From contig NC_135569.1 of NCBI RefSeq assembly GCF_964340395.1, positions 9,750,040-9,814,039 on the forward strand: a DNA stretch of 64,000 nt. The letters are read 5' to 3'. Shown here piece by piece: positions 25,737 through 39,129 of the stretch (positions are counted from its first letter, which is position 1; the number at the start of each line of letters is the position of its first letter). Origin of the DNA: Glandiceps talaboti. Lineage: Eukaryota; Hemichordata; Enteropneusta; Spengelidae. The translations under genes were made by a program, and so were the position numbers. The notes beneath the pieces were generated by a model. The model searched no databases. It saw only the letters and a list, made by a program, of their open reading frames with translations, and was not told the origin of the DNA.

Positions 25737-28700
25737 TGATGACTACTACTCACCATCTTCATGAAGGTCAATATTACCATTGTCTTTAATCAATGTCTTG
25801 ATATCTTCATCAGAGTAACCTCTTTCTTTCAGGAAGTATATCCTATACTCATCCCATGTTATTTTACCTGTACAACACACAGAAAACATGTCAGTTAAAT
25901 GGTTACCATGGAAAATTTCCAGTAAAAATACAACCTATAACACCAAAGTTTCCAGCACTGGCCACACACCCCTACATGTAGCAGAACTGGCTACTGGTAC
26001 CACCCCAGGGTACAGCAATACAAACGTGTTTATCCACAGGGGATTCAAAACTGTTTAAGTCATACAGTATTATGACTAAGTCATTATATCTCACAAATCT
26101 ATTTGTTAAATGTTACATACAGTTGCAACTAGTGTACATGTATAGCTTTATGGATGAGAAATAAGAGAATGGAGTGAATGAGTAAATATTATCCTTACCA
26201 TCCTTATTTGGATCAAACATTGGAAATGTCTTTGTGTTTTCTTCTTTAGCCTCAGCATAATGTTCCTCTGTTTTCATAGATATCCAGTCAGTTAACTCTA
26301 ACAAACTAAGCTGCTTATCTCCATTCCCATCAACTCTGCCAAATCAAATATATATCTATCATCAATATCTACAATACCACTAGTCTAGTTCCTGATGACC
26401 ATGTTTCAATTTTACACTACGTTATCGCCACATATTACTGTAACGTGTTAAGATAACGTAGTGTCAAATCAGAGCATGGTCGCCAGGAACTAGACTACCA
26501 GAACAGTAATATCTCACATTGTCCAATATCTGTGTATTGTTCTGTACATGACAATGACATGCAATTGAGGCTTTGATTTACCAACTGAGATAGACACAAA
26601 CTAAGATTAATTTTACTATTATAGTGGCAAGTGGTTTTTTTTCTATGGTCTGGGAGCCCTGATAACAGAGAAGGGACATCTGGTAAAATTTGCGAAAATT
26701 TCCATTCCATGTACCACAATTTGGGTAGGGAACCCTGGGTAAAATGTCTGAGGAACTCAGGTAGATTTTACCTGGTAAAACGATTGAGGATTTTACCTGC
26801 TTACTGCCCAAAATTGTCTATTGCCCATGTTGACCTATCAGAAACTTAGGATTGTCATGTTGTTTAGGTATAGGCATTGAAGAGAAACTCTCTAGAGAGA
26901 CTCTTTGTATTGTTCAGCTGTATTATACTTCCATACCATGACCGTACTAAACTGCCAAATGAATGTCATATCAATACAGACTAGTAGTAGCTAGTACAGC
27001 TGTGAGTGGTAGCTGACAGTGTGGCATGAATGTCATATCTTACAGACGAGTAGTACAGATGTGAGTGATAGCTGACAGTGTGGCATGAATGTCATATCTT
27101 ACAGACGAGTAGTACAGATGTGAGTGATAGCTGATAGTGTGGCATGAATGCCATATCTTACAGACTAGTAGTACAGATGTGAGTGATAGCTGATAGCATG
27201 GCATGAATGTCATATCTTACAGATTAGCAGAAAGTGAGAGCAAAGGTATTTCTAAAAACTACAAGTAAAAGACCCCATACTATGTTACCTCTGTAAATAT
27301 CTTAATACTATGGGTTTGTTATAGTTGTAAGCACTGTTTGCCATGAATGACACTCAAAAACCAGACTGATGATAAACAGGAAGTTGAAGGGTTCATGTAG
27401 TTCTGATATCACTTATGCAAATGTATAAAATTCCTGTTGACATACATTGTACCAGCATGTTTGGAAAAAAATAAGTGCTGACTATGAGGGATATTTTTGT
27501 GGTAGAAATATATGAATATACAAAATGTAACCAACGCATGATGCACACATCATATGTTGTCTCTCAAAACGGAAGGGTCCTGTAACGATATTCACCTTCC
27601 TATCAAACTCTCTAACAGGATGCAAAATGACAAATTCAAGCCCTTACAAAAAAAGATAGTACTCCGGTCCTGTAGTACATGTACAGAGTTATTGTTAAGG
27701 GCGTTAAGTATAAATTAAGTAAAATCTACCAGATTTCCCCCTTCATTTTACCAGTGTTCCCCACCAAAATGTTGGTATAGCATACATTGTATGTATTAGT
27801 ATGCCAGTTTTACCAGTTTTTCCATTTCTTTTACTGGGATTCCCAGTCCTTAGAAAAAGCATTGCAAGTAGCTTGATAAAAATCGACACCACACTTTGAC
27901 GAGGTTCGTTGAAAGAGGGCGCTCTCTGTCACATAGCAATTATTTGAACACAGCAATCCGCTATTGTTCACAGGTTTCTATGGGATGTTCAAATCACCCA
28001 ATCATGATATTTGTTTTGAAGTGTTCACTATACACACAATCTAGCTTAGTGATCCAGTTAATGTTTCTACTAATTGCTTTTTGATAGGGTAAATCACTAT
28101 ACGCTATATTAAATACAATAGAGTCAGTATATATGCACCTACATGTATTTGTACCCTTAAGAATTTTAGGTCTTTGGTATAAGCATCAAGAGTTTTGTGT
28201 CAGATGGGGCTCTGTTTTCTCCAAATGTTTTTCTATCTGTGACGGTGTTTAGACAGAGAGGCATTCTAAGCCCTGTCTTTATATACTGTGTATTGATCAT
28301 TACAATAATTATCTATAATTGTATACATATTGATATGACATGTAAGTATCTCGCTAGCTGAGATGAAGATTGGTTGTCAACTTGGAGGCAAATACATCAA
28401 TTTGTATGCAGATGACATTAGTTTGATATGTCAGTATGCCCTCTAAGCTAATTTGACACACCACTGACGCACATAAGTTCTAGTGACGTACCAAAATTTG
28501 GAGCTCCCCTATCTCTTACCATGTGGGTGAGTGTGCCCTCTAAGCCAATTTGCCGCACCACTGATGCACACAATTTCTAGTGACACACCAACATTTGGTG
28601 TTCCCCTATCTCTTACTATGTGGTGACTAACAAGAAATGTCAGTTTTTATCATACTGACCAACAACAACAAAAATTGGCTACCACTAGAGGGCACACTGG

Positions 28701-30276
28701 ATATGTCCATCAGTTAAGTGTCTTAATGGTCTTCCCAGAACCTGTTGTAAATATGCCTGGCATCATGATATATTTTTAACTAAATGCCTTCCATTATTTC
28801 ACCTAAATTGAATATTTCAAATATCCATCACATGCACCTTAATCATTTAATGACACTTTTGTCTATTGTAAATAAGCATTTTATATTCATATTTAAAGGG
28901 TTGCTTTGCATAGTGATGGCGATGATAATGACAATAATATCATAACTAGGCAAAGCCCATAAGCTCACGCAGGGTAGATTCATTTGTGACCATTTGTGAC
29001 CGGCTACCTCATGATGACATTGTATAGCACCCTCCACGTGGAGAATGCGCTTAGTATATAGAACGTGCATGTGTAGTCATTGCACCGCAATACATCCTTG
29101 GGTAAAACCACCAAAAAACCATTGCATAGTATATAGGACGCACATGCGTACTAATCATTGAGCTGCTACACGCCTGTTTTGCGGCCGCTTTGCAAGCTAT
29201 TAAAGTGTAAAACGAGATCTTTTTATGCTACAGCCAAACTACATAGACATGTCATTTTTGCAACTGTTCATATTTTGTTAAATGTACTTTATTTCAAGTG
29301 TATTGTTCGTCTATGTACATGTACTGCTCTCATATATTGAGTGTTTTCACACAAAAATTATCAATGATATTGTGTTGCCTATAATAGTGCTTGTAGAATA
29401 TCGTATTGTTGAGAATCAGAAGGCAAGGGAGTATTTCTAACACGTTCAAATTTTACCTTCTTAGATCTTAAACAGTATATTTTCTAAAAGACTTTTTATG
29501 GATTGCTTTCAAATTTGCACTGTAATGACTTTGTGTTTTGTTTTTACTGGCAATGTTTTGGTGCATGTTGTATAATTTAGTTCTGTTTTACTTTTTAAGA
29601 TTTGTAAATTTGTGCATTTAATGGGGAGGGCCATCTTTCAGAAAATGTAATATGAGGCCACATGTTACATTGACAAATTTTCAAACCTAACCTATCAAGC
29701 TTGAAAACAAATGTGGATATATTACAAAGTTGGTTGACACTAAGTTCTACATCCTTGCTACACAATACTACCAAACAACTAACTCTCTTTAATTTCTTTC
29801 CATTTTTTACTAGTTGTATGCCAGTTTTCAATAACCATAATAATGATTTTCAAAAATGATTTTTTTTTAAAATTAACTTACTGTAAGAAAATATCACTGA
29901 GTCTTTTCTCTCCCTCCTTTCTTGGTAGATTTTCGAAGTCTTCATGCTCATTTCCGAGGAAAACTTCTTTCCTGAATTCCTTGTTCAAGTGTCCATCTCT
30001 CTCCAACTTCACGCCCTCTATATGATCCGGGGGAAATGGTTTTTCTTCAGCACTTTCTTTAACAACGATGTTATCTTTGTCATTTTTAAATACATTTTTC
30101 CCGTCCGCTTCTTTTAAACGTTCTTTCTCCTGAATCTTGAGGGCTGTTTCATTTATAGGTTTTCCATATGCTAGTGAAAGGCACAATAACTGAAGTACGC
30201 AAATATAAAATAAAGTCCGTGACAACTTTGTCAATGTTGTATCCGTATGTACACACCACCACTGGCACTTCTCCAT
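22814..30276 (-). CDS. SDF4: SDF4 / Cab45-like EF-hand protein of the secretory pathway (six exons)
   Basis: Exons: 30276-29882, 26335-26199, 25867-25754, 25103-24948, 24168-23993, 22990-22814; all junctions GT-AG, total 384 aa plus stop. An N-terminal hydrophobic segment (about 22-37, ending LSLAYG) is the signal peptide. A family-typical block [17 protein letters not shown] follows. Six canonical 12-residue EF-hand loops start at D134, D173, D231, D268, D313 and D349, each with Asp/Asn at 1, 3, 5 and Glu at 12. The protein ends HDEF, like the HEEF end of vertebrate Cab45. Cab45 is known to bind calcium in the Golgi lumen and help sort secretory cargo; that role is inferred here by homology. 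The human protein is about 362 aa, so the length fits. Start: the only Met before the signal sequence. Confidence 0.95.
24240..24292. mobile_element. MITE family A, truncated right end
   Basis: Only the right terminus remains (CTCACAACAACAAAATT... ending TTAGAGGGCACACTG). It lies about 75 bp upstream of the SDF4 exon 5 acceptor, in intron 4. Confidence 0.65.
25134..25733. repeat. TCTAA, GATA and CA-rich microsatellite complex
   Basis: (TCTAA)n at 25134-25185, (GATA)n at 25212-25269, then about 460 bp of CA-rich repeat with CAAA and CAGA variants. It fills most of SDF4 intron 3 and ends 20 bp before exon 3 of the gene. Confidence 0.96.
26381..26497. repeat. Foldback element in SDF4 intron 1
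   Basis: TAGTCTAGTTCCTGATGACC (arm from 26381) pairs with the end CGCCAGGAACTAGACTA (to 26497); inner ACACTACGTTATC pairs with GATAACGTAGTGT. 117 bp in total, with two stem blocks separated by short mismatched stretches. Confidence 0.85.
26990..27235. repeat. 59-bp minisatellite in SDF4 intron 1
   Basis: About four units with GTGAGTGATAGCTGACAGTG and GGCATGAATGTCATATCTTA; the units differ by single bases. Confidence 0.85.
28432..28699. mobile_element. MITE family A, copy 2
   Basis: Same termini and same internal duplication as copy 1. It is flanked by a direct repeat GATATGT (28425-28431 and 28700-28706), the expected mark of target-site duplication (7 of 8 bases if the true duplication is 8 bp). 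It lies in SDF4 intron 1. Confidence 0.8.
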
Positions 30277-31710
<1,434 letters not shown>

Positions 31711-31768
31711 TATTAAGCTCTGCCACTGCGGTATAGAGCACTGTCTTAGCAGATTGATACTCACCGAG

Positions 31769-31891
<123 letters not shown>

Positions 31892-31951
31892 AAGTCAGTG
31901 GTAAGATTTGTCCGTAGTACAGTGCTCGATACGTCTGCACGCAGAGCGGAG

Positions 31952-32090
31952 TATATGTTGAGGGTAGAAGAAAATCAAGTCGGGTTTTTCGTCTCTTTCG
32001 TCTTTCGTACATCAACATCTCCTGACGAGTGATTTACTCACGAAACAGGCTTGTAGAGACGAAAAACCCGACTTGATTTTCTTCTACCCT

Positions 32091-32099
<9 letters not shown>
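31952..32099. repeat. 45-bp perfect inverted repeat around the hammerhead motif
   Basis: The arms 31952-31996 and 32055-32099 are reverse complements over about 45 bases. The 58-base centre holds most of the hammerhead core; its helix I 3' strand lies at the start of the right arm. (TA)n tracts abut the right side and lie about 60 bp from the left side. Confidence 0.88.
32018..32059 (+). ncRNA. Hammerhead ribozyme motif (Penelope-like element type)
   Basis: The conserved core is present in order: TCTC (helix I, 32018-32021), CTGACGA (32022-32028), helix II GTGA/TCAC closing a TTTAC loop (32029-32041), GAAA (32042-32045), a minimal helix III (C46-G53 and A45-T54 closing AGGCTT), then GTA with predicted cleavage after 32055, and GAGA (32056-32059) pairing with TCTC. 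All invariant core bases are intact. Minimal type I hammerheads with one- to two-pair helix III are known from terminal repeats of Penelope-like retroelements and related short elements, where activity often needs a dimer. No reverse transcriptase was seen nearby, so this is a remnant or non-autonomous copy. Confidence 0.8.
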
Positions 32100-32172
<73 letters not shown>

Positions 32173-32192
32173 ATATATGTATATATATATAC

Positions 32193-32280
<88 letters not shown>

Positions 32281-32385
32281 ATAATAAAAATAGACGACCT
32301 CAGTCCTAAATAAGGTATAGCCATTCCTTACTATTATTGTGGGCTTCGCGCCGCATGCAACCATGCCTGTCCCGGTGGAATTATT

Positions 32386-32387
<2 letters not shown>

Positions 32388-32455
<68 letters not shown>

Positions 32456-32530
32456 CGTGTGCGTGTGCGTGTGTGTGTGTGTGTGCGCGTGCGTGCGTGC
32501 GTGCGTGTGTGTCTGTGTCTGTCTGTGTTT
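32388..32530. repeat. (GT)n / (GTGC)n microsatellite
   Basis: GT tract of about 60 bp, then GTGC-type variants and GTCT. Confidence 0.95.
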
Positions 32531-33795
32531 GTTTGTTTCATCTTTGGTTGGTATAGTTGGTGGTAATTGGTTGGTTTGTTTGTTGGCTTGTTGGTGTGTG
32601 CGTATATTTTATGTTTGTGTACTGTCCGAGGCTTTGAAACTGTACAAGTGTAACAAGCTTAAGTTTCACGAAACAATTTGTTTCAAGTAAATAACTGTTT
32701 TTGATAAATATGTAATAAATCCTATACTCTTATAAGACACCATCACTTAAATTATTTGTTTGCCGTCCGCATGTAGGTAGATTTATCGGTAGATTTATCG
32801 GTAGATTTAGAGCGAAAATTTCCGCGGAAGACTGTATTTGAGACCGTGCAAATATCTTCAGAATAACTAAATACATCTCTAAGTAGTTGTTTGTTTTAAG
32901 ACAATCAAACTTTGGACTTGAACATTTATATTTCACTTAGTCTAGTGTAGTAGATTTAGGTAAAAACAGAAAATGGATCAACAGGAAAGTGAACTTTACA
33001 TGACATGCTAGCGTTGTGGTTTTTTTTCTGTGTTTTGTTGTTTTACCTGCCTGCCTTTTAGATTTTGGGGAAATTCAAGGATGGCAATGCTATAGCTGCT
33101 TACTCCAAAAAGGAATCGTATATACGATGTACCACGTTGAGGGCGTGGTTTGATATTTCCTTTTGCGGATGACTATACGCCGCAACGCAACGCTTAAATC
33201 CTCTAATGGCGAGGCTTGCAAACTGAAACTAAGAGCCGTTTCGACAGTGTAAATCAAGCAAGAATTCACATAAGGAGATATGAAGTAAACACGACTTATT
33301 ATGACCCCATGGTCTACAAATTAATGTAGGTTTTATATACATGATTACGTCATCAAGTCAATGATATATAACACAAACTGTGCCAGCAAGTGGGAGAAAG
33401 GGGATAAAATATATCCGAGATTGATTTAAATTTGATATTCAAGTCTTACAAAATAAACATTAAATTTTCAAACATTTGGGAACTCTTTGTGTAATGGATA
33501 TGTATTGTCATAACAAAAGCAAACCATAGACCCTTTCGTGTATTGTCTATGAGCAAACATATGAGTCACTTTGTATATTATATATACGATTGATTTATAA
33601 ATAGTTGAACCACGGTTCTAGCGAAGTCGTCGTCATCGTGATAATCAATCGCTGTTGAAAATACTAAATCGGAAACTCATTACATGTACTCGCCGGATTT
33701 TGTTGATTTCAAGTGTACGCTATTGTACGATTTCAACATAATTTGAGTGTTCGTTTTTGGAGCGATCACAAGCGTACTGCAGCTGTGCAACACAC

Positions 33796-34082
33796 AGACA
33801 GACACACATCAACACACAGACACCGACACAAAGACACACAAACACAAACACAAACACAAACACAAACACAAACACAAACACAAACACAAACACAAACACA
33901 AACACAAACACAAACACAAACACAAACACAAACACAAACACAAACACAAACACAAACACAAACACAGACACAGACACAGACACAGACACAGACACAGACA
34001 CAGACACAGACACAGACACAGACACAGACAGACACAGACACAGACAGACAGACAGACAGGCAGGCAGGCACGTACGTACCTA

Positions 34083-34155
<73 letters not shown>

Positions 34156-34156
34156 T
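33796..34156. repeat. (ACACAA)n to (ACACAG)n to (CA)n array
   Basis: Hexanucleotide ACACAA for about 120 bp changes sharply to ACACAG for about 65 bp, then GACA/GGCA units, then a plain CA tract of about 60 bp. All long frames here are repeat artefacts. Confidence 0.96.
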
Positions 34157-34908
34157 ACTAACTAATATACATATATCCAGACTTAATGATGCTCTGTTAA
34201 CAGGGCGGAAAGCTAGTCAGAATTCTTGGAAACCCTTTTAGTTGTTTTGTTGAACCCATCCACTCGTTCTTTTTTCACTGGCAGTCAACTGGATGAGGGA
34301 AATGTACGTTGGCAAATACACTATTTTAAAATTGACAAGATATGTCCAGTATTAAAATAGCTAAAACACCGATGTACATGTCAAAAGGTGGTCTTTTTAC
34401 AAAAGAAATTTTGAGTAATTGATATTCCTGTTGTCAAATTCGGATATATTAGCCAGTACAGTCTCCACTCTCTCCTGTTGAGATGTCATCAATTAGATTT
34501 ATACCTGCAAGGCTTACATGTTGATGAATATTCAACCACGACATGACATGCATACATTCCCATTTTAGGCGGACACCACAACTTCAGATGACTTCTGCGC
34601 AAACTCATGACATCTTAAGACCTGACAATAATGAGACAGATAACTCACAACATTATGTTGCTATAGCGACACCGTTTCATCTACTTTCGGAATTATTTTT
34701 AGAATAATAGCACAAACCAAAGTTGTATCAGATATCGATCTGATATCGATATACGGGGCTAGTCGATGATAGGGCCTTTAGGCATATACATTTAATTTGA
34801 AGGTTTCTTTTTTGGCATTTCTATAAAGATTTTCATCATTAAAGTAATAGTCAGGCCTGTGTATATTTCGTAATCCTGTCATTCATATCGTCTATACATT
34901 GTCGTTTA

Positions 34909-35006
34909 TGAGAATAGACATTTGAGAATAAACATTTGAGAATAGACATTTGAGAATAGAAATCTGAGAATAGACATCTGAGAATAGACATTTGAGAATA
35001 GACATA
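34909..35006. repeat. 15-bp minisatellite
   Basis: About six to seven units of GAGAATAGACATTTG with single-base changes (ATAAAC, AGAAATC). Confidence 0.9.
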
Positions 35007-35954
35007 ATGTCTTGAGTATGAGCTACACATTCACTCAAATCTTCCCCCCCCCCCCCTTTTTCCGCTGACGCAATTGCAACGAAAATAATGAGACAACCTG
35101 ATCTGGGAGCGTTCAGTGGGTAGTGTTGCCGTAAAGGGGACAGTAATTTACGAGATGAAACTACGATAATTACGTTATCATTATCAGGTATCACTGCGTT
35201 AACTTGTGGTTGTCAGCATGTCTCCAGGGTAGTTCATCTCATATACGTACGTCAGAGATACACAGAAAGGGAAAACACAAATTGCAGGGGGTGTTCAAGT
35301 TTTCGGAAGTTCGGTGGATGAAAAGATAACTCCCCAACACTTCGCACAAAGATTACAGACCCTCTGCCACTTGAATATCTGTGATCAAAAATATCATTGT
35401 ACGAATAATATGGAACCCCCCCCCCACACACACACACACACACACGAAAAATGGAGACCCTTCCCAAAATAACACAATTTCCCTCACCCTGTAATGTGTG
35501 CCTAATCCCTATTACATAGTACATGTAATAATTAATTATCTCGCGTCCGATTGTGGGCGTAATAAAAATGTACAGGAGATTAACAATTTAGATCTTCTTT
35601 GAAGTGATACATAGGAAAGATTACTATGGCAACTGTTCGTGTCTTAGCCAGAGCTATTTATTAGCTTTCGGACTATTCTTCCAATCGGTTTCCGAGAAAA
35701 ACCAAAGGTGTGAGCCCACAGGGAATTTATTGCAGACTTCTAAGACTTCAATGGTGACAATGAGTTCCAATTATATTTTGTTTTCATTTTTAAATTTTAA
35801 TATATGTCGATATATTTGAATACTTCTCCTTTATAGGTACCCCTACTGTTAAGAACAATACTCGTATATAACACATAGTTTTGGAGATTAATTGTTAATG
35901 GAATTGATTGTAAAGGTTGACAGTGCAGTAATAATGCAGTAATAACATGGTAAC

Positions 35955-36203
35955 TTGTGGGCTAATATACTATTTCAGGTAATATTCTAGTCTAGGATGA
36001 TCACAATACAAAATAGTTACCTTACATGAGGTATTTATGAAATTCAAAAAGAAATACCGTTGCATGTGACTTTTACGGAATATACATCGCTAACGGTATT
36101 TTGTTGAATATCGTAAATACCTAATATAGCGTCACTATTTTGTATTGAGATCATCCTTGACTAGAATATTACCATCCTACAATAGAATATTAGCCCACAA
36201 GTG
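35955..36203. repeat. MITE-like foldback of about 250 bp
   Basis: Left arm CTTGTGGGCTAATATACTAT...ATATTCTAGTC...CAATACAAAATAGT is matched by the complement of ACTATTTTGTATTGAGATCA...GACTAGAATATTA...AATATTAGCCCACAAG on the right. Non-coding. Confidence 0.85.
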
Positions 36204-36694
36204 ACTGTGAGTAAAATTGCTTTCTGCTGAAAAAATGATTTTAATGAATCAATTGTTTATTTTCCAACAGATATTCAACAATTCACTTGCCTGCTTCCAT
36301 TCTCACTTTGTGTGGCAACTATTTGTTTATTTTACATATGAAGTCATGTCATTGATTATATGAATTGATATGCATTACGGTTTTATGTAGATATTTTCAA
36401 TTCGGCTTACAAACTCAGCTTAAGTTATATCCGGTTTTGTGATTTGGGTTTCCCTACTAACTTATTACAACATATTGTGTTTCCATGACAATCAACATGG
36501 ATTTCTAGCTATGGTGAATATCAAACCGCGAGAGGTCACTTTCACCATAGTTACTGGGAAGAGCTATTCAGCATTTAAACTGGGGAGGAAGTTAAAGGTC
36601 GCTAACCCTAGTGATCGCATAGATTGATGTCAATGACGTTTGTAGTGCTAGTTGTAATTAGGATATTGTTTGCTCAGTGCCACAAGCAGTGCTC

Positions 36695-36728
36695 TGTCTG
36701 TCTGTCTGATTCTGTCTGTCTGTCTGTC

Positions 36729-36773
<45 letters not shown>

Positions 36774-36899
36774 GTCTCTCTGTCTCTCTGTCTGTCTCTC
36801 TGTCTGTATGTCTGTCTCTGTCTGTGTCGCTCTGTGTGTCTCTCTCTGTCTCTCTCTGTGTTTGTTTGTTTGTGTGTGTGTGAGAGAGAGACAGTGTGT

Positions 36900-36962
<63 letters not shown>
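36695..36962. repeat. (TCTG)n, (TC)n, (TG)n compound microsatellite
   Basis: TCTG units, a TC tract, mixed units and a final (GT)n of about 55 bp. Confidence 0.95.
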
Positions 36963-36965
<3 letters not shown>

Positions 36966-37365
36966 ATGTCATGTCACATCATTTATACTGTATTTGCTTA
37001 GAATGCAAAGTCATTGTTTCTACTCAGGAAGCTGAACAGTTTTGAACGTTGGTCAATGTATACTTGAATGGGTTTACATATTATTAGAAAGTGTTATAAC
37101 ATTGCCATATGATATGGAAACCGGGCCACTAAAAGTAGAAATGAAGTTAATCGTGTAATTAATGTAGTACCTAAAGTCATAGGAAGACCACAGACTCAAT
37201 TCTCAGAATTATACCATAATTCTATCAATAGTATAACACATATAGGATTCTTTCCGACAGTACACATTCCCTTATCCGTGTTTTGAAAAACTTCACTCTG
37301 GTCGCAGACTCTGCGTAGCAAAGACACACAGACATTCTGTTAATGTTCTTTCAAATTATTCTATC

Positions 37366-37889
37366 AGTATGTTATGTTATGTTATGTTATGTTATGTTAT
37401 GTTATGTTATGTTATGTTATGTTATGTTATGTTATGTTATGTTGTGTTACGTTATGTTGTTTTGTTATGTTAATATGTTATGTTATGTTGTGTTATGTTG
37501 TTATGTTATTTTATGTTGTTGTTATGTTATGTTATGTTATTTCATTTCATTTCATTTCGTTGTTATATGTTGTTATTTCATTTCATTTCATTTCATTTCA
37601 ATTCATTTTATTTTATTTTATTTTATTCTTTTCTATTCTATTCTAACCCACTCTATTGTATTGTATTGTATAGTATTGTATCGAATTGTATTGTACTGTA
37701 TTGTATTGTATTGTATTGTGTTGTGTTGTATTGTATTGTAGTGTAGTGTAGTGTAGTGTATTGTATTGTATTGCATTGCATTGCATTGCATTGCATTGCA
37801 TTGCATTGCATTGTATTGTATTGTATTGTATTGTATTGTATTGTATTATATTGTATTGTATTGTATTGTATTGTATTGTATTGTATTGC
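37366..37889. repeat. Pentanucleotide array series (ATGTT, TTTCA, TTTTA, TTGTA, TTGCA)
   Basis: Consecutive 5-bp arrays in which each motif differs from the previous one by one or two bases: ATGTT, then TTTCA, TTTTA, TTGTA, GTGTA, TTGCA and TTGTA again. More than 500 bp in total. Confidence 0.92.
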
Positions 37890-37951
37890 TACATTAATGG
37901 CCTAACCTAGTCACACCGTGTAGTTGGGACGACATATAAAATTATAACATA

Positions 37952-38075
37952 AAATCGTTACACTACAATGGGTGAAATCCGAATATACTAGTATCTTAGG
38001 TGCGAATTACACAAAATCGTTACACTACAGTGGGTGAAATCCGAATATACTAGTATCTTAGGTGCGAATTATTCA
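37952..38075. repeat. Two-unit 62-bp tandem duplication
   Basis: AAAATCGTTACACTACARTG followed by GGTGAAATCCGAATATACTA occurs twice back to back with only one or two differences, so the duplication is recent. Confidence 0.9.
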
Positions 38076-38245
38076 TGTTGCTCATAATCATTAACTTGTC
38101 ACGGGACTACATCGTAAATTCATCCAAAGGCAATTCAAAACAGCGATTTCAATGAGATATTGTTAGGTTTCTCCTGGCTACAGCGTTTACCAGTCGTATT
38201 GTTAATATCGATTCAGCCTACATCATTTGAATACATACACATACA

Positions 38246-38586
38246 TAGGCACAAAAAAAATAATTGTTTGGTTCCAGTTACCCAACCCCATCTAGTTTTT
38301 CACTGATGACGATCCTAAACTTTTTTTTTACGTATTCGAGAAAAGTAATAAATTCAGAAAAACTGTGAAGAAATTGAGGATGCAGAAACTGACATCAACT
38401 TAAAAAGACAAAATAAAACTGTTCTTCCAAGCTGTAATGGCTGTACATCTGATAGGAAGAACACAGAACTGAACTGAACTTAAAAAATATATATAATGAA
38501 ATAAAATAAAAAACTCTACCTACCCCACCTATTCTAAAATTGAGCGTAATCGGAACCACACAATTTTTTTTATTAGGCCTTAGGCC
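38246..38586. mobile_element. MITE family B, copy 1 (GGCCTAA / TTGTTTGGTTCC termini)
   Basis: One end reads AATTGTTTGGTTCCAGTTAC and the other ATCGGAACCACACAATTTTT then TAGGCCT, giving imperfect inverted ends. It shares blocks with the copies near 47.3, 48.9 and 61.8 kb. No transposase frame. Confidence 0.65.
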
Positions 38587-38855
38587 AAAGAAATGACACT
38601 GAATTAAAGTCAAACATTTTGTATTTTATTTGTTATCTCTTTGTGTAGTATTTTAACTTTCGGCACGTTTGTCTGGTTGTAAAGATTTGTTCTACGCACG
38701 TTTCATATTTTGTAATATAAAACTATTTTTAGATACTCGTTCACTTCTATAGGCACCGTATTTCCTATATGTGTACAGTGTATAATGTTTTCAATCTTCT
38801 GTCACGTTTGACGTTAAATGTAAGCTTCCAATATTTTTTATATATTTTTTATATA

Positions 38856-38857
<2 letters not shown>

Positions 38858-38934
<77 letters not shown>

Positions 38935-39129
38935 AAACACACAACTTTACACACACACACACACACACGCACACACACTCACTCACTCACTCACTCACTC
39001 ACTCACTCACCCACCCACCCACCCACTCACTCACTCACTCACTCACTCACTCACTCACTCACTCACTCACTCACTCACTCACTCACTCACTCACTCACTC
39101 ACTCACTCACTCACTCACTCACTCACTCA
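38858..39129. repeat. (TA)n, (CA)n, (CACT)n compound microsatellite
   Basis: TA tract to about 38926, CA tract from 38951, then CACT units for about 150 bp with a CACC interruption. Confidence 0.95.

Noticed and set aside
25205-25789. Long open frames of VCVC, THTH and similar type
   Set aside because: Pure translation of CA-rich microsatellite on both strands inside SDF4 intron 3. The same applies to frames at 8310-8762, 14250-14475, 33713-34241, 36624-37001 and 56195-56617.
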